Shown here piece by piece: positions 56,300 to 64,000 of a stretch of 64,000 bases of DNA (positions within the stretch are counted from its first letter, which is position 1; each line of letters begins with the position of its first letter). The translations under genes were made by a program, and so were the position numbers. The notes below the pieces were generated by a model. It was given only the letters and a program-made list of their open reading frames with translations, was not told where the DNA came from and did not search any database. Source of the DNA: Paratinospora sagittata (taxonomy: Eukaryota; Streptophyta; Magnoliopsida; Ranunculales; Menispermaceae); NCBI GenBank assembly GCA_035771175.1, contig CM069607.1, positions 10,350,501 through 10,414,500 on the forward strand, written 5' to 3'.

Positions 56300-57811
56300 A
56301 TGGCCTCAAGTGAAGAAGCAACTTCCAATAGTAGGGAACCAATTCCCACTAGACTCAAGAAATTGTTCAAAAGGGAGGTTATGACTATGAGGAGCATCGA
56401 CAATAAAGATCTCTGCCTCCGTTCGATCCTTCATGACAAACTCGCAACTCTGGAGTGGTTGAACATAACAAAAGTTGAGGGGCACGTCTCTTACAGCTTG
56501 GTAAGATCTTTCTACGAAGCCATGAATATCGTGGGACTTCAAGAAGAGGGGATCAACCATGTTTTGGAGACAACAGTTATGGGAATGAAAATTTCTATCA
56601 ACATCGAAACTATTGCTCGACTTATGGAGATTCAAATTGAGGAAAGAATTATTGATCCACATGAACCCCAGACAATTGCAAAAATTGCGGAGTCTAATGA
56701 ACAATTGTTCAATTCTCTCACCAAAGAGCCGTACACTCAATTGACGTACACCAACCTCCCAAAAAATTATCTTAAGCCATCTCTTGCCGGCCTTGGAAAG
56801 ATGGTGTTCGACAACATCTTGCCAGAAAGGGGGGCTAGAGGCACTATGTTAAGCGCTCAACTTATTGTGTTATATTGCATAGAGAAGGAAATAAAGGTCT
56901 CCCTACCACACATTATCATCCAATAAATGTTGAGGGTGATTCAAAACCCTTTAAGAAAGGAATTCCTCGGTTACGGAGTCTTGATCATGAGGATGCTATA
57001 CGAAGCAAACATCAACACTTTTGATGGGACTTCGAGACAAATCATTGAGCCAGTTACAGCATCTTCTATCTTCAAGATATATGTCCCGAGGGGAGGGATA
57101 ACTGACGAGGAAGTATTCGGCACAACGATAGGAAATGCCGAGAGAATGAGAGACAAGCATGGACGTTGCCTTCGAAAAAGTCGATGCAAGATTCCCGTCA
57201 GAGAAGTACCAAATAAAGAGCCAAATCAAAATCCTACGTCAAACCCAGCCCCAAATAATGATCCAACCGATCAACTATTCACTGAGGAAGATTTGTTTAA
57301 CAACCTAAATCAACATCAAAATAGACAAAGTACTCAAGCAAATCTACCTGCTTGGAACATGCCAACTCAGGGCAACACGTCGTACCAAAGGTTTCCAACA
57401 CCTGAGGTACCATGTCAGCCATTCCCACAAATTCCTGTCACCCAACAACAACAGTATTGGGCGGCACCAAATTTAGGAGGGCAAAACATTCCAATGAGCC
57501 CATTGTTTCAAAGCTTTTCACCTATGAATCACCCGTACAACCAATACTTTCCCCCAATGCCTATGGCCTACCCTCCACCTATGGGACAATCGAGCCATCA
57601 ACCACCAATGGGCCAATCGACTAACCTTTTTGAACAGTTAAATGAAATGGCATCCAATATGGCAGAAATGAGAGAGACTCAAAATAATATATTAACACAT
57701 ATGCAAAACTCCGAAGCAGAGCGAGCAAACTCTCAACCTTCTGTTAGTAGTCGTTCTGTACCTAGCAGGAGATCTAGAAGGAGCGGCAGTAGGCAGGAAA
57801 ATCAAAATTGA
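56300..57811 (+). pseudogene. ORF1: extra ORF upstream of gag, A2, one internal stop
   Basis: 503 codons with a single TAA at 56924-56926 (IIIQ-stop-MLRV; A1 has Gln there). The N-terminal part has KVEGHVSYSLVRSFYEAMNI, MGMKISINIETIARLMEI and, after a gap, NILPERGARGTMLSAQLIVL, YCIEKEIKVSLPHIII and LIMRMLYEANINTF. This order resembles the putative plant transposon protein domain (Transposase_32-like) found in many plant retroelements. The C-terminal half is Pro/Gln/Asn-rich (NQNPTSNPAPNNDP, PMPMAYPPPMGQSSHQPPMG), then a short helix (LFEQLNEMASNMAEMRETQN) and a basic tail SRRSRRSGSRQENQN. Same strand as gag, separated by about 760 bp. The same order is kept in A1 and A3. Function unknown; nucleic-acid binding by the basic tail is only a guess. 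Confidence 0.75.
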
Positions 57812-58569
57812 TTACTGGCATTGTAAACTTTTCTTTTATATATGAATGAAATGTTTTGTTTAAGACTATCTTTGGTGGGCCGACTTACAACCATTCTTTC
57901 TTTTGTATCACTAACTTTGGAGTGGTATGGGACACAACAAAATTGGAGGATACTAAATAAAATGTGGAAGTAAAAAAACTCATGACCTTGTGTGAAAAGA
58001 AACATTTGAAGAAAGTTGCAAAAGGTATGGGACGAGTAAACTTGGAAGATACTGTTAGTGAACTACTATTCAGCTGATGTTTTTAGAGATCGTGTTCATA
58101 CAACTTAACTTGGTTAACACCCTTATTACCAAAGTCATGTGGTATGAGACACATGAACTTGGATAATAATCGAAAAGACTAAGAGTAAGAGTTTGAATGC
58201 ATAAGATTGCGATGGAACGTTAGATCAAGATATTTACCGAGGTAAATCTTAAGAATTTTTATGACTCGTATGGATTTTCAATGAAATATATATGTATGTT
58301 CACAAAAATCAGAACCAAATCATTTTAAATACTTGGAAAGTTTTATACTTATTATATAAACGTTCTAACCTTGTTTTTTTTACACCATGGCCAAACATAC
58401 GAGATATATAAGATTCTTTGATTCCTCAACAAAAACCTTACACTATACTTAGAAAAATAGGTGATTTTAATATTGCAGTACTATTGAAATTGTTGCTGAG
58501 CATACTATAACATTATACTTGGCTACAGTTCCAAAATCTTAGTTTTATTTTCTCCTTGCCAGTGTGAAA
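57812..58569 (+). other. ORF1-gag spacer of A2
   Basis: No gene. Conserved with A1 and A3 by eye (landmarks GACTATCTTTGGTGGGCCGAC, GAACTTGGATAATAATCG). It ends with TTTTATTTTCTCCTTGCCAG (58543-58562), a splice-acceptor-like sequence seven bases before the gag ATG. Confidence 0.6.
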
Positions 58570-59531
58570 ATGCAAACCAGGAAGAGAAGAAGGCCACGTA
58601 CTGTCCGTCCAGTAGTGGAGACACTTCCTGAGATTCAGGAACCGCCGCCTCCGACGACAGCACGAGTCATACTCGACACTGCCATTACATCTGGGCAGGA
58701 AATACCACCACCACCCGCACCCTTTGCCATGCCTTCGAGCATGAAAACCTTCTTCGCCGAATTTATTGAGGCGATGAAAGTCACTGTTCAAACGGCCGTT
58801 CGTGAGACCACAGCCAGTCAAGTTGCCACTGTTCAGGCACCTGTAAGATTTGGATCGGAATCTCAAACCGATCGGATTACCAAGTACAAGAGGTTACAAC
58901 CTCTTACTTTTGCTGGCACCATTGATGCTGATGAGGTGCAAAAGTGGCTGGATGAGTCAAAGAAGGCTCTTGATGCAATGAGAGTCGATGAGACTCGCAA
59001 AATTCAACTAGCGACCTACCAACTTGTTGGTGGGGCAAACACATGGTGGATAACAGTGAAAGAGGACCCAAGGGTCAACACAATAGATATGACTTGGCAA
59101 CAATTCGAGTCAATGTTTATTGATGAGTATTTTCTTGGCACTGTGAAGAGGCAGAAGTGTCAGGAATTCGCTAAGTTATACCAGGGCAGCATGAGCGTCA
59201 GGGAATATGCTGGCAAGTTCAAAGAATTATCAGTCTACTCTCTCTCCACCATCTCAACGGAGCAAGATAAGACTGAGAGATTTTATAATGGCCTTCGCCA
59301 TGATATTCGAGAAGCCTTGTCGATCTTGGATATCAAGATTTACAAGGAGGTTGTTCACAAAGCCATGAGCTTTGAACAAGAAAAAATTATACAGGAGCAG
59401 AGAATGAAAAAGGGAAAATGATCTGCAACGTTTTCCCAACAGGGCTCACAACAGGGCAACAAGAAGAAGCCCTACTACAATCAAAACCCAACCGTCCCAT
59501 CCCCTGTTTCGAAGAATGAGGCCACAACACC
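58570..59531 (+). pseudogene. gag of A2, cut by Family C insertion
   Basis: Starts MQTRKRRRPRTVRPVVETLP and is open to a TGA at 59419-59421, then continues in frame to the insertion at 59531. Retrotransposon gag domain: ITKYKRLQPLTFAGTIDADE, VQKWLDESKKALDAM, GGANTWWITVKEDPRVN, WQQFESMFIDEYFLG, FAKLYQGSMSVREYAGKFKE. The zinc knuckle and all of pol lie beyond the Family C insertion, outside the window. This is the least damaged Family A gag. Confidence 0.85.
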
Positions 59532-62339
59532 TGTGGCGACCCCGCACCCCGGACCACCAACCCCATAGGGAATGGCGTGCGGAATGCCGGGGCGGGACGC
59601 CCGGCGTAGGCATCTCCGACCACTCCTCAACTCCCGTGAGGTGGTTGAGACCCTACGAGCCTTATCTCAAACAACGACATAATATCAAAAGGTACTAAAC
59701 AAAACTACCAACCGTATTAATCATCCAAGACAAGAGATAATCCATAAAAATGAATCATAAATAAAATCATAATCCCTACAGTCCATTAAAATTGACATAC
59801 ACATAAAGTCCAAAATTGTGGGTACAAATAAAACCGTCATATGCCCACATGGTCTATCTAACAAGTCCTAACTCACCCATACTACAATGTGGTAAGTGTT
59901 ATAATTACATAATCCAAAATATAATACTTCATAATTTAAAACACAGTTCAATCAAAATGCCTCTCAACTTACATCGAGGCCTTGGATTCTCTCGCAGGCA
60001 AGGCCCTCAAGATATGACTACTCCTTTGCCCTTATTCGGGACAGAAGGACCTGAAAGAGGAGAATGAGGGTGAGCCAACGGTGCCCAGTGAATAGAATTC
60101 AAATATGCTATCAATACTCATCAATAAATATCATGTATGCATGTCAATGTGTAGCATGATTAAAAGCTCATAACATACAGATATCAAGCATTTATAATAA
60201 GTTCAATGCAAGTAAAAGCTTATCAATTTGGATCCACATTCCACATGCATTGGGTTACTAGTGCACGTCTATTTCACCGTACCGTTGATCCCAATCATGT
60301 TTATTTTGGGTTACTATTGCACGTCTATTTCACCGTACCGTTGACCCCAATCATTTGCTTTTTAAAACCCTCCTATGACAAGGTTAAGTCCCCCTATTAG
60401 CCAGATAGATGGGCCCAACCAAAGTCATAAGGTTTTCTCAAATCAATGCATCATTCAAAACATTAGAACACATTCATGCTTTCAACATACAATATATATA
60501 AGTGATATGATGACGTAAAAGATATAATCATAAATGAAGTCTACTCACAACCAAGCCTCGTGAGAGTATTTAACCACACACGACCACCAAACCGAATCAA
60601 CCCAATCAAGATCCTGAAACATACATCAATATCCTACCATACATCAATTTCTATGTTCAATCATATAGACATTACACATCAACCCTAAATCAGCCCACAT
60701 ATAAACAATAGGCCTAAATCCCATCTAATCCCATCATTCAACTCAAATCACATGACTTAGGCCTCTAATGCATAGTTCTCATACATAAACCATTCTATTA
60801 ATCAAAAATACTGATTTTCAATTCCTTAGGCATAAACATGCCCAAATTGGGTCACTTGATCACAAGTAGGCCTAACCCATGATATGGTCACAACCACCAA
60901 ATCAGTAGCATAATCAACTCTAATCATGCTTAATTAAATATAAGTTGCATCAATTCAATGATTTTAGGCCAAAAACATCAAAATCCCTAAAATATGAAAT
61001 TTTCCATACTTAGGCCATATTGCCGATTTACACTAGGTCACCATGTTCAGCCATGTATATCACTGATTTTGCATCATGGTTTCATCAACAATGACAACTA
61101 GGTCAACATAGTTGATATGCAAGCTATTTGGAAAAGTCTAAGTTCATATTCTAAATTTTGGTCTAATACAAGCAACCCTACCAATTCTTCATTTAATATT
61201 CTTTTCAGATGTATCAATCTACCAACAGAAATATGTAATCACAAAATCAACCGTAAAGATTGAAGTATGTGAAGAAAAAAACCTTCTTTCCAAATATCAG
61301 CCCAATCCAACGGTGGACGAAAATGATAAGTATCTTTGATGAACAAGTCTTTAATCAGACAATTTCTCCTTTCCTGCTGCAAATACTCAAACGCAGATGA
61401 CTATATCACACAAAATACTTACGACATAAACATCTTCACCGTTCAGAATACATAATTATCAGTTGTAAACGACATACCCAAATTTGATATCCATCCAACG
61501 GTAGATTGAGGAGATCTATAAGTTTGAGCAAAACAGCGCGAGAAATCCCGACTTTCCGACTGGCTTTGTTTGAGAGGTTAGATCTCTTGGACGAAACCTC
61601 TGATCAAGATCTCCACCGACTAGAATGAATAACCATAAGCTACTAACTTGCTGACAAATTTTGACCTCAATCTGACTATATATCTCAAAGATCTAGCTCT
61701 TTGATGAAAATGTCGCAGAGATCTTCCTTCTGCAACTCCCTCTTTCTTTCTCTTCTTCTTTCCTTTCTCTTCTTTTCTTTTATTTTTTTCCTTTCTCTCC
61801 ACTCACCTCTCTTTCTAGCACTTACTTGATTTCCTCCTCCACTCACCTCACTTTCTAGCACATTCTTGGATTCTCTCCTCCACTCACCTCACTTTCTAGC
61901 ACATTCTTGGATTAGAGAAGTGGGCATGGGACACTTGTCCACATTCATGCACCAACCTTCACATGTGCTGGTCTCATACTACCCATACCAACCACATGTA
62001 CTTTAACCAATCTCATGTTTCCATGTATTTTAAATGTTCAATCCATTTAATACACCAAATTTTCATTCTCATTTATCTTTTTATTCAATCAATCCTAACC
62101 CATATCAATTCATGGTTTAATGGGGCCCATGCATAAATAATAACATATGCATTATACTTTAATTTAACATGACCCATATACAATTTATGATATACATATT
62201 TATATACATTATCAAGCATCAACTATACAAACATTAAACAACCATCAAACAAACACCAAACATATCAAGGCAACACATAGAGTTTGGGCAAAATGCAATT
62301 GGGTTATGGGTTAGATGAAATAATTTTCGGGGCGTCACA
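59532..62339 (-). repeat. 3' LTR of Family C element (2,808 bp)
   Basis: The minus strand begins TGTGACGCCCCGAAAATTA and ends GGTGCGGGGTCGCCACA, the same ends as the solo LTR at 9285-11148. It contains about 0.9 kb (60610-61535) not in the solo LTR. It has a duplicated CTCCACTCACCTCACTTTCT block (about 61835-61905). Confidence 0.88.
60245..60357 (-). repeat. two tandem units in Family C LTR
   Basis: TGGGTTACTA(G/T)TGCACGTC with TTTCACCGTACCGTTGA occurs twice; the solo LTR has three such units. Confidence 0.8.
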
Positions 62340-62350
62340 TCACACCCACC
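62340..62350 (-). other. polypurine tract of Family C element
   Basis: AAGGTGGGTGTGA on the minus strand lies between the pol stop and the LTR start TGTGACGCC. Confidence 0.6.
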
Positions 62351-64000
62351 TTAAACTGAACTTCGTTCTCGAAGTTGTAAGGTTAAGAAATTACCTAAGC
62401 CCATGAACTCGACAAAGTGCTCCATCATGTAGTCCTCACGCTCCCAAGTAACCTGCTCCTCGCCATGGAACTGCCATCTCACCTTAACCATCGGAATCTC
62501 GCGGTTACGTAACCTCTGGACCTTCCGGTCAAGTATCTGAATAGGTTCCTCATCATAAGTCCCATCCTGCCTCAGTCCAATGTTCCTCCAGTCCAAGACG
62601 TGATCAAAATCACTCTTGTACACTCTCAACATTGACACATGAAAGACATTGTGGACTGCTGCTAACTGAGGTGGCAAGGCTAATCGGTAAGCGACGGGGC
62701 CAATTCGTTCTAAAACCTCGAACGACCCAATAAATCTCGGAGCGAGTTTGCCTTTTATCCCAAATCTAGTTTGGCCCTTCTGAGGTGAGACCTTCAATAA
62801 AACTTGGTCACCCACCTCGAACTCTACGGTCTTCCGCTTGGCATCAGTGTAACTCTTCTGCCTGTCTTGGGCAACCTTCATATTATGCTTGATCCTCTTA
62901 ATCTTCTCTGTGTGTTCATGTACAAACTCTGGTCCCATCACCGCAACATCCCCTACCTCCGTCCAACAGATCAGAGATCTACAGGGTCGACCATACAATG
63001 CCTCAAAAGGAGCCATGCCAATACTGGACTGATAGCTGTTGTTGTACGCGAATTCACACAGATGTATGTACTCCTCCCAGTTACCACTGGACTCAAGGAC
63101 ACAAGCTCGAAGCATATCCTCTAAAATCGATATTAACCTCTCAGACTGGCCATCCGTCTGGGGGTGAAAAGCGGTACTGAGATCTAGTCTAGTGCCGAGC
63201 TGTCTCTGCAACCCCTGCCAAAATACCGATGTAAACCTCGGATCCCTATCTGACACAATCGAAACTGGCACTCCATGTAATCTGACTATCTCCCGCATAT
63301 AGAGTCTGCTCAGCTTGTCCATAGAATCCTTAGTGTTCACCGGTAGAAAGTGAGCGGACTTGGTCAAACGATCAATAATAACCCAAACAACATTATGTCT
63401 CCTCGGGGTGTTGGGTAATCCCACAACAAAGTCCATAGTGACGTGCTCCCATTTCCACTCAGGAATGGCGAGCGGTTGCATCTGACCTCCAGGCCTCTGA
63501 TGCTCAGCTTTGACTCTTTGACAAATCTCACACCTCTGAATGAACTGAGCTATCTCTCTCTTCATGTCGGGCCACCAATACATTCTTTTCATATCATGAT
63601 ACATCTTGGTTCCGCCAGGATGAATAGCATAATGAGATCTGTGAGCCTCTTGAAGAACACTCTGTCTGAGTCGTGGATCTGCGGGAACCCATAAAAGTCC
63701 CCTAAATCTCAAGGCACCATCAGATGACTAGTGCCAATCAGTAAAATCACTGCTCTCAGCCCAAGACTTGTACATCCCATGATCAACGTCAAGTCTCTGT
63801 TGGTCAATTACCTCCTGGACTTGTGTAGGCTGAGCTCTCATTTGAGCACATATCACAATCTGATCTGAAGGGGTAGCACATATACTCATAACCGTAGCCG
63901 CCTCAAGTAGTCTCCACTCATGAGACATTTGGCGTTCTACCATAATTGTCTCTACCCGCTTCTTGCTCAACGCATCAGCCACTACATTGGCTTTACCTGG
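62351..64000 (-). pseudogene. pol of Family C: end of RNase H, integrase and chromodomain, one stop
   Basis: Runs in from the window edge: [14 protein letters not shown] is the RNase H end, then a linker to a TAG at 63728-63730, then an open frame to 62351. Integrase: zinc finger EAHRSHYAIHPG and CEICQRVKAE (H, H, C, C all present); catalytic core with MDFVVGLP, SIVSDRDPRFTSVFW and DGQSERLISILEDML (D, D, E); C-terminal GIKGKLAPRFIGSF, LERIGPVAYRLAL, HNVFHVSMLRVYKSD; chromodomain-type MVKVRWQFHGEEQVTWERED. It could be functional except for the single stop, which could be readthrough, recent mutation or sequencing error. Placed with Tekay/Del-like chromoviruses by eye. Confidence 0.9.

Larger units (their letters stand above)
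50380..64000 (+). mobile_element. Family A element A2, interrupted by A4 and C, runs off the window
   Basis: 5' LTR 50380-51762, primer-binding site 51768, AT-rich leader (51795-51968 and 55631-56278), ORF1 56300-57811, spacer, and gag 58570-59531. Two later elements split it: A4 at 51969-55630 with target duplication CTATA, and Family C from 59532. The base run AGTTG precedes the LTR; the matching duplication would be outside the window. It holds the only near-complete ORF1. Confidence 0.85.
59532..64000 (-). mobile_element. Family C chromodomain gypsy element, 3' part
   Basis: 3' LTR 59532-62339 and the pol tail 62351-64000 on the minus strand; the rest is past the window. It is inserted in the A2 gag after ACACC (59527-59531), so ACACC should recur at its far end. 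Its coding part has one stop in about 550 codons, much better kept than A, B or T. Confidence 0.9.

Overview
This window is plant nuclear DNA, most likely from a dicot. It is dominated by nested Ty3/gypsy LTR retrotransposons. I base this on chromodomain integrases, plant-type primer-binding sites, a spliced plant-type glyoxalase gene, and plant SRR1, universal-stress and ZIP gene remnants. No bacterial-style genes, tRNA, rRNA or CRISPR array were found.

I name the repeats by family. Family A is a chromodomain gypsy element whose LTR starts TGTAATACC. It has four copies: A1 (minus, 2688-15303), A3 (plus, about 25549-35079), A2 (plus, from 50380 to beyond the window) and A4 (plus, 51969-55630, nested in A2). 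Family B is a gypsy LTR starting TGTAACACCCCG, with copies at 661-2210 and 20045-22557. Family C is a second chromodomain element, present as a solo LTR at 9285-11148 inside A1 and as a mostly open element from 59532 to the window end, inserted in the A2 gag. T is a Tat/Retand-like gypsy element on the minus strand (15536-36429) carrying an antisense extra ORF. T is split by a B LTR and by A3.

Layout: 1-2210 is the tail and 3' LTR of a B element. 2688-15303 is A1. 15536-36429 is T with its nested insertions. 36430-50379 is the host island: an SRR1-like pseudogene, a universal-stress-protein fragment, a ZIP transporter pseudogene, a probable solo LTR, two small foldback (MITE-like) elements, one intact three-exon glyoxalase-superfamily gene (46088-48320, minus) and a LINE RNase H remnant. 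50380-64000 is A2 with A4 and C inserted in it.

The most unusual content is Family A. Besides gag-pol it carries an extra ORF upstream of gag (best copy 56300-57811) and a small ORF between pol and the polypurine tract (open over 171 codons at 4145-4657). A pyrimidine-rich AG like a 3' splice site lies 0 to 7 bases before each of the three start codons. Its LTR has a variable minisatellite of about 20 bp units built around an ACGT-core palindrome just upstream of the TATA box, with 1-3 to 19 units depending on the copy. A4 is a young rearranged derivative with a 5-bp target duplication and an inverted LTR piece in place of its 5' LTR end and primer-binding site. Every retrotransposon coding region seen is interrupted or cut by an edge, so function in the sense of present activity is doubtful for all except possibly C.
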